A stretch of DNA of 64,000 bases from Mycobacterium sp. 852013-50091_SCH5140682 (GTDB lineage Bacteria > Actinomycetota > Actinomycetes > Mycobacteriales > Mycobacteriaceae). Of the stretch, positions 17,710 to 25,659 are shown one piece after another; positions within the stretch are counted from its first letter, which is position 1, and the number at the start of each line of letters is the position of its first letter. The translations under genes were made by a program, and so were the position numbers. The stretch lies in assembly GCF_001665685.1 (NCBI RefSeq), contig NZ_LZTB01000038.1, forward strand, positions 62,001 through 126,000, given 5' to 3'. The notes below the pieces were generated by a model. That model had not been told where the DNA came from, did no database searches, and saw nothing but the letters and a program-made list of their open reading frames with translations.

Positions 17710-18453
17710 ATGTACCTGAGCGCCGAGCGGTTGGCCGTGGCCGACCGGGCCGTACGCGAGACGTTCGAACAGACCAGCGTTGCCTGGCAGGCGATCCCGC
17801 ACTGGGACACCGGCGATCCGGGGCAGACCTGGGTGCGCAGCGACACCATCCCGCCGGATTTTCTCGAAGTCGTCACCGTCAACAAGAGATTCACGGTGAC
17901 GCTCGCTCAGGCGGGCGCACCGCTGCCCGACCCGCTGCTGGCCGTCCTGATGGCGAAGACCGTCGAACTCGCCGCGACCATCGACGCCGCGGTGCTGGCA
18001 AAGCTACGCGCCAAGGAATCCAAATCGCTGAAGGCCGCAGGCGCCACCACGCAGGACTTGTTGGACACCCTCATCGACGCCCGGGCCGCAGTCGAGACGG
18101 CCGGCTACCGGGCCCCGTCCTGCTTGTTCACCGGCACCGACGGCCTCAAACTGCTCAATCACATCGAGAGCGGAGAGGACATCGCCGAGGCGGTACTCAA
18201 GGCGGGCGGCGTCACCACGCTCTACCGCGTCGACGGCGACGGCATGATCATGCTGGGCCGTCGGCAACGCATCGCCCAAGGCGCCGCCGCGACGGCCTCA
18301 CCGGGTGAGGAGCCGGTGGACCTCGCCGTCGCCGTCGCGCCAAGCCTTGAGCTCATCGGCGAGACCGCGGGCGGCGCGATCGAACTGGCGGTGCGGATCC
18401 GGTACGCACTGCGGATCAAGGATCCGGGCGGTGTCGTCGGCATCGCTTTCTGA
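17710..18453 (+). CDS. Putative HK97-fold/encapsulin-like shell protein
   Basis: 247 residues with no close family I can name. The layout resembles an HK97-type capsid or encapsulin subunit: an N-terminal helical arm; a strand-rich segment with FLEVVTVNKRFTVTLAQAG; a long helix (PLLAVLMAKTVELAATIDAA); an A-domain-like block (LLDTLIDARAAVETAGYRAP, TGTDGLKLLNHIESGED, TTLYRVDGDGMIMLGRRQRI); and closing P-domain-like strands (VDLAVAVAPSLELIGE, AIELAVRIRYALRIKDP, GGVVGIAF). It has no signal peptide and no cysteine cluster (a single Cys). It is the first gene of an isoprenoid operon, the kind of context in which family 2B encapsulins are known. GAGGGGG lies about 10 bases upstream of the ATG. The fold call is an inference from pattern; no search was run. 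Confidence 0.5.
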   Translation: MYLSAERLAVADRAVRETFEQTSVAWQAIPHWDTGDPGQTWVRSDTIPPDFLEVVTVNKRFTVTLAQAGAPLPDPLLAVLMAKTVELAATIDAAVLAKLRAKESKSLKAAGATTQDLLDTLIDARAAVETAGYRAPSCLFTGTDGLKLLNHIESGEDIAEAVLKAGGVTTLYRVDGDGMIMLGRRQRIAQGAAATASPGEEPVDLAVAVAPSLELIGETAGGAIELAVRIRYALRIKDPGGVVGIAF

Positions 18454-19633
18454 CCCTCCCGTGCCGGCGGTCGCGGAACTGCCTGCGCACGCATCGGGCC
18501 TCGACGACTATCTCGCCCGGTGCAAGGAGGCATGCGACTGTGAGATCGAAAGGCTCTACGGCTCAAGCGATTGCGGCCCGAGCGGGCTGCGGGAGCTGAT
18601 CCTCGACTACCCACTGCGCGGCGGGAAGGCGCTGCGGCCGGCCCTGAGCATTGCGACGTGCCTTGGGCTCGGCGGTCACCTCGAGGCGGTCCTGCCGACC
18701 GCCGCGACCCTGGAGCTCTACCACAACGCGTTCCTCATCCACGACGACATCGAAGACGATTCCTGGCGCAGGCGCGGTCGGCCCACACTGCACATCGACC
18801 ACGGCATCCCCATCGCGGTCAACGTCGGCGACGCCATGCTCTCGCTGTCGCTGCAGCCGCTGCTCGACAACGTCGAACGCATCGGTTTGGGTCCCGCACT
18901 GCGCATCCTGCGGGCCGTCGCCCACATGACCCGGCAGACCGTCGAGGGCCAGGCGATCGAGCTGGAATGGGTGCGGTCCAACATCTGGCGCTTGGACGAC
19001 GCCGACTACCTGCGCATGGTGGAGCTGAAGACCAGCTGGTACTCGTTCATCATCCCGCTGCAGGCGGGCGTCATCGCTGCGGGCGGCGGGGCCGACCAGC
19101 TGGCCGCGCTGGAAATCTTCGGCCGCCACCTCGGCGCCGCGTTCCAGATCACCGACGACCTGCTGAACCTGCGGGCCGACCCGCAGGACTACGGCAAGGA
19201 GATCGGCGGCGACCTGTGGGAGGGCAAGCGGACGCTGATGCTGCTGCACGCGCTGCGGCGCGCCGACCCCGACGACCGCGAGCGCGCCGTGGCCATCCTG
19301 GCCAGGCGGCGCCCGAGCGCGGCCGGCGAGCTGGGCCTGGCCGAGCTGCTCGACCGGCTCACCGCCCGCGGCGAGCTGTCCCGCGTCGGACGCGACGCGA
19401 TCACGGCACAGGTGCTGGGCCGCCACGACACCGAGGCCAAGACGCTCGACGACATCCGGTGGCTGCACCGCCTGCTGCACCAGACCGGGTCACTCGCCCA
19501 CGCGCGCGAGGTCGCGGCAGCCCACGCACGAGACGCGGCAGCCGCGCTGGCCGCCCTCGACTGGTTGCCGCCCAGTCAGCACCGCGACATGCTCACCGAC
19601 CTCGTCGCCTACGTGCACGGGCGCACGCGATGA
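18431..19633 (+). CDS. Polyprenyl (geranylgeranyl-type) diphosphate synthase
   Basis: About 400 residues. It is a trans-isoprenyl diphosphate synthase: substrate-binding LRGGKALRPAL, first Asp-rich motif DDIED (105-109) followed by RRRGRPT, then GDAML, and the second motif region QITDDLLNL (Asp242-Asp243, with Asn246 where Asp is usual) and the GKRT(L/M)L loop. It condenses IPP with an allylic diphosphate; the exact chain length is not clear. GTG at 18431 has AAGGA 8 bases upstream and overlaps the preceding gene by 23 bases; GTG 18461 is an alternative without a ribosome site. The C-terminal extension beyond the usual fold is Ala/Arg-rich. It supplies the isoprenoid precursor for the operon. 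Confidence 0.88.
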   Translation: MSSASLSDPPVPAVAELPAHASGLDDYLARCKEACDCEIERLYGSSDCGPSGLRELILDYPLRGGKALRPALSIATCLGLGGHLEAVLPTAATLELYHNAFLIHDDIEDDSWRRRGRPTLHIDHGIPIAVNVGDAMLSLSLQPLLDNVERIGLGPALRILRAVAHMTRQTVEGQAIELEWVRSNIWRLDDADYLRMVELKTSWYSFIIPLQAGVIAAGGGADQLAALEIFGRHLGAAFQITDDLLNLRADPQDYGKEIGGDLWEGKRTLMLLHALRRADPDDRERAVAILARRRPSAAGELGLAELLDRLTARGELSRVGRDAITAQVLGRHDTEAKTLDDIRWLHRLLHQTGSLAHAREVAAAHARDAAAALAALDWLPPSQHRDMLTDLVAYVHGRTR

Positions 19634-20091
19634 CGCCCGAAGCACTCGTCGGCATGCTGGCCGAGCTGGACCGGATCCGGGCCCTGACGCTGGACCTCGT
19701 CGAGCGCAGCGCCCCGCAACTGCTGCCCGCCCCGCCGCAGGACGCCTCCGGGCATGAGCGTGCGGTGTACGAGCTGTTGCTCGGGGCGCGGCGCGCGGTG
19801 CTCGGCAACCCCGCCGCCGCCCGCGGTGTGCACGATCTGCTGGTGGCCGAGGGCCTCCGGTACGCGCAGACGCCGGAGGGGGCGCAGCTACGCGACGCGC
19901 TGACCACGTCCGAGGCCGTCGAGAACCTGCGCAGGGTATGGGAAACCGTGAGCCTCAACGTGCTCGACGGTCCCGCCCCGCCCGCGGCCGCGCCGACCGC
20001 CTGGATCGAGCTGCTGGCCGACGCGATCATCGGGGCTTCCCGCGCCGACGATCCGGTGCTGGCCCGGTTGCGCCCCGAGGGGTTCGCGTGA
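19630..20091 (+). CDS. Helical protein of unknown function in the isoprenoid/shell operon
   Basis: 153 residues, begun by an ATG overlapping the synthase stop (ATGA), so it is certainly part of the operon. It looks all-helical: MTPEALVGMLAELDRIRALT, then ERAVYELLLGARRAVLG, ARGVHDLLVAEGLRYAQT, AVENLRRVWETVSLNVLDG and a helical end with AWIELLADAIIGASRADDP. There is no membrane segment, no cysteine and no catalytic motif. A Pro/Ala linker (APPAAAP) separates two halves. I do not recognise a family. Its coupling to the shell-like and synthase genes suggests an accessory or scaffold role. Confidence 0.8.
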   Translation: MTPEALVGMLAELDRIRALTLDLVERSAPQLLPAPPQDASGHERAVYELLLGARRAVLGNPAAARGVHDLLVAEGLRYAQTPEGAQLRDALTTSEAVENLRRVWETVSLNVLDGPAPPAAAPTAWIELLADAIIGASRADDPVLARLRPEGFA

Positions 20092-20342
20092 GCCTGACCG
20101 AGCCGCGAGCCGCACTGGCCGAGAACTCCGGCCTGATCGACTATCTGGTGGGCCTGGCAGCCCTGGGCCGACTCGTGCGCACGCTGAGCATCGGCGGCGG
20201 CGAGCGACGCGATGCCGACGACTTCGTGCACGTGCTGCTCGGGCTCGCGGCCCTGGGCGCCCGGGTGGAACGGCTGGCCCCGCCCGCGCCGCCTATGTCG
20301 CCTGTTGTGGCACCGGACTCGTCGGTGAGGTGGCTGCGATGA
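20088..20342 (+). CDS. Small helical protein of unknown function
   Basis: 84 residues. The GTG start overlaps the preceding stop (GTGA), and its own stop overlaps the next ATG. The core is two hydrophobic helices with an internal echo, LIDYLVGLAALGRLVRTL and FVHVLLGLAALGARVERL. Both contain GLAALG(R/A), as if the protein were an internal duplication. The end (PPAPPMSPVVAP) is Pro-rich. It is too short for an enzyme and may bind a partner or a membrane surface. No family recognised. Confidence 0.78.
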   Translation: MSLTEPRAALAENSGLIDYLVGLAALGRLVRTLSIGGGERRDADDFVHVLLGLAALGARVERLAPPAPPMSPVVAPDSSVRWLR

Positions 20343-21349
20343 CGCTGGCGGCCAGTGATTTCCTGCGGGCCCCGGTCCTGGCCGCCGCGCAGCCCGCAGG
20401 CTTCAAGGAGTGGCACCACTTCGTGGTACACGGCCGCACCGGCAGGTTCCTGATCAACTTCAGCCTGGCCTGCGAGGACACCTCGAGCGGGCACTCCCGC
20501 ATGGCGCCACGCGTCATCGTCATCGCCCACGACCGCCAGTGGACCGGCGCCGTCGAGCGCTTCGCCGAGACCGCCCTGGACATCTCGGCCGATCTCGGCG
20601 CGTGCTCCATCGGCGCCAACCGCATGACCGTGCGGCCCGACGGCTACGAGGTGCTCGTCGACCTGCCCGGTATCGGCGGGGAACTTCGCCTCACCCCGGT
20701 CAGCCGACCGTTCGCCGTCAACAACCAGCCTGTCGGGCAGGGCCGCATGTCATGGCTGTTCGTGCCGCGGCTGCGGGCCGACGGATGGCTGCGCATCGCA
20801 GGTCGAGAGCATCGGCTGGACGCCGATCTGGCGTATCACGACCACAACTGGGGCCGGTTCCGGTGGGGCGACGACTTCGGCTGGACGTGGGGCACGATCC
20901 TGCCGTCAGCGCCCGGCGACCCGTGGTCGGCGGTGCTGCTGCAGATGACCGACCGGCACCGGCTGCGGTTCCTGTCGCAGGCGCTCTATGTGTGGCATCA
21001 CGACGAGCCCGCGGCGATCTTCCGGCATGCCGAGGTGCGCATACGCACGTCGGGGCGGCTCGGCCGGGCGCCCGACTGCACCCTGCCACCGCCGATGCGG
21101 CTGCTGATCGACGGTGACGTGCCAGGCGTCCCCGAGCTCGTCGAGGTCAGCGCCACCCGGGCCGGCGACACGGTTCACGCCGAGTTCCGGCCCCAGTCCT
21201 ACGCCCGGCTGGCCCAGCCCAGCGAGGTCAGCCTGGACCGCTCGACCGTGCTGTGCGAGGCGAGCGGAACGGCCAGGATGACCGGATCCATCAACGGCGC
21301 AACCATCGACTTCACCGGCACCGGCGTATTCGAGTTTCTCCATGGCTGA
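20339..21349 (+). CDS. CrtC/lipocalin-like (hydroxyneurosporene-synthase-type) protein
   Basis: 336 residues, rich in beta strands. Features are EWHHFVVHGRTGRFLINFSL near the start, the central YHDHNWGRFRWGDDFGWTWG and the C-terminal TGSINGATIDFTGTGVFEFL. The D(H/L)xxG.rxWG..f.W pattern is characteristic of the AttH/CrtC superfamily: two lipocalin-like barrels, including carotenoid 1,2-hydratase and tocopherol-cyclase relatives. In this operon it probably hydrates, cyclises or carries an isoprenoid. ATGA overlap with the previous gene. The exact reaction is not deducible. Confidence 0.7.
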   Translation: MTLAASDFLRAPVLAAAQPAGFKEWHHFVVHGRTGRFLINFSLACEDTSSGHSRMAPRVIVIAHDRQWTGAVERFAETALDISADLGACSIGANRMTVRPDGYEVLVDLPGIGGELRLTPVSRPFAVNNQPVGQGRMSWLFVPRLRADGWLRIAGREHRLDADLAYHDHNWGRFRWGDDFGWTWGTILPSAPGDPWSAVLLQMTDRHRLRFLSQALYVWHHDEPAAIFRHAEVRIRTSGRLGRAPDCTLPPPMRLLIDGDVPGVPELVEVSATRAGDTVHAEFRPQSYARLAQPSEVSLDRSTVLCEASGTARMTGSINGATIDFTGTGVFEFLHG

Positions 21350-21743
21350 GCCGGTGGCGGCGCTGCTGCGCCGGTCGGTCGGAAATCTCGCGGACGAGGT
21401 GCCCGCGAGCTACCGCCTGGTGCTCGAGCGGCTCGGGCCGCTGGTGGTCGCGCTCGACGTCGACGGCGAGCGCTTCGCGCTGCGCGGTGGGCCCCACCTC
21501 GAGGTGGCCGACGGCGATGTTTCCGGCGGCCCGCGGATCACCACGTCGCGCGCCGCCATCCTCGACGTGCTCGACGCCAGGATCGGGCTGCCCGACGCCG
21601 TGCAGGCGGGCTCGGTGACCGTCGAAGGCTCGCTCGACGACATCCTGCAGGTGCACGACACCCTGCTGGCCTATGTGCACGCCGCGGTCCGGGCACCGTC
21701 GCTTCCTGGGTTGCTGTCCGCGCTGCGAGAGGACGAGCCGTGA
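21342..21743 (+). CDS. SCP2-like lipid-binding protein
   Basis: 133 residues. The middle matches the SCP2 sterol-carrier fold: VVALDVDGERFALRGGPHLE, VADGDVSGGPRITTSRAAIL, DVLDARIGLPDAVQAGSVTV, EGSLDDILQVHDTLLAYVHA. Such domains bind lipids or CoA esters in a hydrophobic tunnel and often accompany oxidoreductases that act on isoprenoids. It overlaps its neighbours by 8 and 4 bases. A carrier role for the operon's lipid product is an inference. Confidence 0.68.
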   Translation: MAEPVAALLRRSVGNLADEVPASYRLVLERLGPLVVALDVDGERFALRGGPHLEVADGDVSGGPRITTSRAAILDVLDARIGLPDAVQAGSVTVEGSLDDILQVHDTLLAYVHAAVRAPSLPGLLSALREDEP

Positions 21744-24538
21744 CCGGTGAGGTCATCACCACACCCGCGTCGTGCGCGCGGCGGCCGAGCGTCGCGGTCC
21801 TCGGCGCAGGCATCGCGGGGCTGACCGCGGCACATGAGTTGGCGCAGCGTGGTTTCGACGTCACGGTGTACGAGCCGCGCGTCGATGAACGCGTCGGGCT
21901 GGGCGGCGCACCGCCCGAGACCTATCCGCCCGTCAAGCTCGGCGGGCTGGCCGCCTCGCAGTACTCGACGGTCGGCACGCATGACGGCAGCGCCGCCGAG
22001 TTGCGGCCCTTCCCCGGCCGTCGCGGTGACCCGCGTCCACCCGCGCGGGCCGTCGCCGGTGAGCACGGCTTCCGCTTTTTCCCCGCGTACTACCTGCACA
22101 CCTGGGATCTGTTCCAGCGCATCCCCGTCTACCAGCGCATCGACGGAGCCGGTGGCACGGTCGACTGGGTGCCCACAGCGCGGACCATCATGGACAACGT
22201 CCGACGCGTGGTCACCCAGGGCACCACCGTGGACGGAAAGCCGTCGCTGGTGTTCCCGCGCGAGGCGCCCCGCACGCCTGCCGAATTCCTCACCATCGCC
22301 GGGCAATTGACCGAATTGGGTTTCACGGCGTCAGATATCGACAGGTTCGTCAGCAGGCTCGTGCGTTACCTCGTCACCAGCCCGCTGCGCCGCGCCGCCG
22401 AACTGCAGAACCTGTCGGCCTACGACTTCTTCGTCGGCCGCGACGACACTGCCGAGCAACCCCGGTTCACCTACTCGCCGCGGTTCGACTCCCTACTGCT
22501 GGAGATGCCCCGCGTCCTGGCCGCATTCGACACCCGCTGGGGCGACGCCCGCACCAACCTGACCACCTATCTGCAATTGCAGCTGCAGATGGACCGCCGC
22601 GACAACAAGGCCGACGGGGTGCTCAACGGCCCCACCACCGAATCGTGGTTCGACCATTGGCACCGCCACCTCGTAGAACTCGGCGTCCGCTTCGTCCGGG
22701 CCTGCGCCGGGCACCTGGAACCACCCGCGTCCGACCCGGGACAGCCGCCGCACCTGCGGCCACGGGTGCAGGTGATGCTGGCCGACGGCACCCGGCTCGC
22801 CCCGGACTACACCGTCGTCGCGGTCGACGCCCCGGCGGCCGAACAGATCACCGCCGCGTTGCGCGCAGCGGGCACGGGCGGCACCGTGGCCGGGCTCGAC
22901 GGGTTCACCACGTCGTCGCCGCCGGACGACGGTCCGCTGCAGCCCGGCCACGCCCGCCCGCAGACCCGGCGCGACCCGTACGCCATGGACGAAATGGGCC
23001 GGGTGCCGTGGGACCGGTTCCAGACGCTCGGCGGCATCCAGTACTACTTCGACACCGAATTCCAGCTGCTACGGGGCCACATGTACTACTCGGGCACCGA
23101 GTGGGCGCTGTCGTCGATCAACCAGCACGGCCTGTGGGAACGCAGGCCGACGCTGGCCCGCGACGGCCACGTCTCGGTGCTGTCGGTCGACATCGGCGAC
23201 TTCAACACGCCCTCGCGGTCCCTGCTCGACGAATCCGGGCGCGGCAAGGCGGCCCGCGACTGCACGGCCGACGAAATCGCCACCGAGGTGTGGCGCCAGA
23301 TCGTCTGGGCCCTGACCAGCGACGTCGACAATGTCGCCGAAGCGCTCATGCCGTGGCCCACCTGGTATGCGCTGGACCGGGGCCTGGTCATGGGCGACGG
23401 ACCCGGCCAGGGACACGGCAAGGCGGTGCGCAACGAGACGCCCTACCTCGTGCCGATCGTCGGGGACTGGGAGAACCGCCCCGGCCCGGACCCGTGGAAT
23501 CCGCACGGCGGATCCTGGGGCACCCGGCCGACCGAGGAGACCTGGCTGCGGGAGCTGCGGGAGCGCAACGTCTGGCAGGCCCGCCACGGCGGCTACCAGG
23601 TGCACCACAACTCGGTGGTGTTCGCGGGCACCTGGACCAAGACGTTCACGCGGATGACGTCGATGGAGGCGGCCTGCGAATCGGCCCGCCACGCCGTCAA
23701 CGCGATCCTGGACCACTACATCTGGGTGGCCTCGGGCGGCACCGATCACCGCGAGAACACCACGCTGGACTGGCGATTTCCCTACGACTTCCTCGACCAG
23801 GGCTACTCGAGCCCCGTCCGGATGCCGTCGCCGGCCGGGGATTACTGCTATGTCTTCGACATCGAGAACCGCGAACCCGCCGACGCCCGCCCCCTGCGCA
23901 CGCTCGACGGCCAGTACTGCCGGGAGGCGCTGCCCCACCCATTGGACACTGCGGCTCCGCTGCTGCTCCCCGCTCCAGGAGGCCTACCGATGACCCAGCC
24001 GACCATGCCACCCGAGCCACTGCACCTGCTCACCTACCTGCAGGCCTGGCGGCAGTACCTGCAGCAGGCGGGGCTCGGCGGGCTCGGGGGTGCGCTGCTG
24101 ACCCCGCCGGGCACCTCGGCACCTGCCGCGCCCGACTACGCCCAGCAGCTGCTCACCTATCTGCAGGCGTGGCGGCACTACCTGGAGCAGACCGTGGGCG
24201 AGGCGACGGGCCGGCCCAGCGAAGGCGACGGAGCACCCGGCCGCCCACCCAGTCCCGGGGAAGAGGTCGTCGCCCCCGCCGACGACTACGGAATCCAGAC
24301 CACCACGGGTCGGCGCGAACCGCGGCCGGCCCGGGCCGAGCAGGAACCGGCATCCCCGCCACCCCCGGCGGCGCGACGACCGGCGGGTTCAGCTCATCGC
24401 CGGTTCACCGAGGCCGACACCGCGCCCGCGTCGACGCCTGCGCCCCGCTCGCTGTACGCCAGGGCACCCGAGCCAGGAACCGCGCGGTCCGCGTACCCGG
24501 GGATCACCGAACCCGGCTGGCTGGACCAGGAGCGTTAG
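21740..24538 (+). CDS. FAD-dependent phytoene-desaturase/HpnE-like oxidoreductase with Pro-rich repeat tail
   Basis: 932 residues. The N-terminal FAD loop is VLGAGIAGLTAAHELAQRGF (GxGxxG 22-27), followed by EHGFRFFPAYYLHTWD, a signature of actinobacterial amine-oxidase/HpnE-type flavoproteins. The catalytic part ends near residue 745. The remaining 185 residues are Pro/Ala/Arg-rich and carry two copies of LLTYLQAWR(Q/H)YL(Q/E)Q at 763-776 and 804-817. In-frame Met751 has AGGAGG 7 bases upstream, so the tail may also be made separately. GTG start with GTGA overlap. The likely substrate is the isoprenoid made by the operon. The tail could be a shell-targeting or scaffold segment (inference). 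Confidence 0.8.
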   Translation: MTGEVITTPASCARRPSVAVLGAGIAGLTAAHELAQRGFDVTVYEPRVDERVGLGGAPPETYPPVKLGGLAASQYSTVGTHDGSAAELRPFPGRRGDPRPPARAVAGEHGFRFFPAYYLHTWDLFQRIPVYQRIDGAGGTVDWVPTARTIMDNVRRVVTQGTTVDGKPSLVFPREAPRTPAEFLTIAGQLTELGFTASDIDRFVSRLVRYLVTSPLRRAAELQNLSAYDFFVGRDDTAEQPRFTYSPRFDSLLLEMPRVLAAFDTRWGDARTNLTTYLQLQLQMDRRDNKADGVLNGPTTESWFDHWHRHLVELGVRFVRACAGHLEPPASDPGQPPHLRPRVQVMLADGTRLAPDYTVVAVDAPAAEQITAALRAAGTGGTVAGLDGFTTSSPPDDGPLQPGHARPQTRRDPYAMDEMGRVPWDRFQTLGGIQYYFDTEFQLLRGHMYYSGTEWALSSINQHGLWERRPTLARDGHVSVLSVDIGDFNTPSRSLLDESGRGKAARDCTADEIATEVWRQIVWALTSDVDNVAEALMPWPTWYALDRGLVMGDGPGQGHGKAVRNETPYLVPIVGDWENRPGPDPWNPHGGSWGTRPTEETWLRELRERNVWQARHGGYQVHHNSVVFAGTWTKTFTRMTSMEAACESARHAVNAILDHYIWVASGGTDHRENTTLDWRFPYDFLDQGYSSPVRMPSPAGDYCYVFDIENREPADARPLRTLDGQYCREALPHPLDTAAPLLLPAPGGLPMTQPTMPPEPLHLLTYLQAWRQYLQQAGLGGLGGALLTPPGTSAPAAPDYAQQLLTYLQAWRHYLEQTVGEATGRPSEGDGAPGRPPSPGEEVVAPADDYGIQTTTGRREPRPARAEQEPASPPPPAARRPAGSAHRRFTEADTAPASTPAPRSLYARAPEPGTARSAYPGITEPGWLDQER
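23977..23992 (+). promoter_or_regulatory. Internal Shine-Dalgarno and in-frame ATG within the flavoprotein gene
   Basis: AGGAGG at 23977-23982 is followed, seven bases later, by ATG at 23990-23992, in frame with the 21740 gene (Met751). It would produce a separate 182-residue protein holding both LLTYLQAWR repeats. This is the strongest ribosome site I see in the operon. It suggests either internal initiation or a fused former gene. Confidence 0.6.
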
Positions 24539-24765
24539 CCGCGGCGCAACCGCGCGATACCCAGCACCGCGAGTACCCCGGCGACGATCGCCAGCAGCAA
24601 CGACAGCACCAGCAACGGGGCAGAATGCACGACCGACGTGGTCGACGGTTCGCCGGGCAGGATCGGCGCCACGTCCACGGTGGTGCGGGCCGCGAGCCAG
24701 CTCACCACACACCCTGCGGCCGCGCAGACCGCCACCACCAACTCGATCACGGCCCGGATCTTCAT
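24535..24765 (-). CDS. Small two-helix membrane protein
   Basis: 76 residues. It starts MKIRAVIELVVAVCAAAGC and has a second membrane helix near the C-terminus (LLVLSLLLAIVAGVLAVLG), ending LRRG. A short extracytoplasmic loop with VDVAPILPGEPSTT lies between. The ATG at 24765 overlaps the stop of the DUF3093 gene (ATGA). Its stop overlaps that of the convergent flavoprotein gene. It appears to be the distal gene of a hemB-region membrane-protein group. Function unknown. Confidence 0.75.
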   Translation of the reverse strand: MKIRAVIELVVAVCAAAGCVVSWLAARTTVDVAPILPGEPSTTSVVHSAPLLVLSLLLAIVAGVLAVLGIARLRRG

Positions 24766-25235
24766 GGTGTGCGCTCCTCGATCAACGCATCCAACTGCTC
24801 GCGCAGCTGCCGATGCCTGCGGGCCCACGCCTGCACGGTGCGGCCGCCCTTGAGTTTGAGGCCGATCCCGGTCCGGCCGCGGGGTACCCCCGTGAGCTCA
24901 CCGAGCGCCCGGGCGGACTGCCACTTCGGCATGTCCGCGCCGCTGGCCTCGGGGTACAGCTTGACGACCTCGTCCAGATTGAGCTTCTCGGTGCCCTGCC
25001 GCAGCGTGTCCCTCGTCAGCTCCACCGAGGTGTGAATCCTCGCGGCCTTGATCTGCACGGCCACGAAACCGGACACCAGGACCAGGAACAGCAGCGGAAT
25101 CCACGGGTCACGCCCATAGCCGCCGGTCATCTGCAGCAGCCCCATGCCGATCGCGGAGAACGGACCGAGCAGCAGCCACAGCCACCTGCCGCCCGGTTCG
25201 TAGAACAACCGTTGCGGCGTGGATTCGTCAGTCAC
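24762..25235 (-). CDS. DUF3093 family membrane protein
   Basis: 157 residues. RLFYEPGGRWLWLLLGP leads into two transmembrane helices. Then come VQIKAARIHTSVELTRDTLR, KWQSARALGELTGVPRGRTG and a C-terminal GLKLKGGRTVQAWARRH, features of actinobacterial DUF3093 proteins. The cytoplasmic part resembles a small PH-like domain. It overlaps the flanking genes by 8 and 4 bases, so the three membrane genes are one unit. Function unknown. Confidence 0.82.
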   Translation of the reverse strand: MTDESTPQRLFYEPGGRWLWLLLGPFSAIGMGLLQMTGGYGRDPWIPLLFLVLVSGFVAVQIKAARIHTSVELTRDTLRQGTEKLNLDEVVKLYPEASGADMPKWQSARALGELTGVPRGRTGIGLKLKGGRTVQAWARRHRQLREQLDALIEERTP

Positions 25236-25632
25236 CGCTCCCCCTGGAGATCTGTGCGTTCAGCACGGTCCCGGCGATCAGCAGGATCACCCCGGCCAGC
25301 GTCAGCATGTGCACCGGAACGAGGCTCAGTGCCGCCGCTACGGCGATCAGCACGGCAGCGGCGAGCGCCAACGACATCGCGGCCCGGCGAAATCGCGGGT
25401 CACCCCCGCGGCTGCGGCCGGCCAGGAACGCCATCACGGCACCGACGATCACCGTCAGCACCCCCGAACCGCGATACAGGGTGTTGACCGCGCCCGGCCA
25501 GGACACCGTCGCGGCGATGAGACCGCCGACGATCAACAACACGGACGCGGCCAACCAGCAACTGAAGGCGATGGTGGCGCGCAGCGACCGCGGCGACGGC
25601 TGCTTTTGGGACGGCGACGACGGTGCAGGCAT
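25228..25632 (-). CDS. Four-helix membrane protein, function unknown
   Basis: 134 residues. The N-terminus is polar (MPAPSSPSQKQPSPRSLRAT), then come four predicted membrane helices (LLIVGGLIAATVSW, VLTVIVGAVMAFLAG, LALAAAVLIAVAAALSL, LTLAGVILLIAGTVL). There are no conserved charged residues within the membrane. It lies just downstream of hemB, as a small membrane gene does in M. tuberculosis (Rv0513/Rv0514 area), and overlaps the DUF3093 gene by 8 bases. No catalytic motif. Confidence 0.78.
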   Translation of the reverse strand: MPAPSSPSQKQPSPRSLRATIAFSCWLAASVLLIVGGLIAATVSWPGAVNTLYRGSGVLTVIVGAVMAFLAGRSRGGDPRFRRAAMSLALAAAVLIAVAAALSLVPVHMLTLAGVILLIAGTVLNAQISRGSGD

Positions 25633-25659
25633 TGCCGGGAAGCCTAGAGGGTCGGGGGG

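Noticed and set aside
14656-17802. Long open frame of about 1048 codons on the minus strand opposite the cyclase gene
   Set aside because: It is the codon-bias shadow of the plus-strand gene: biased composition, no domain, no ribosome site.
17710-24538. Prophage remnant, suggested by the capsid-like protein
   Set aside because: No portal, protease, terminase, tail or integrase genes nearby; neighbours are isoprenoid enzymes.
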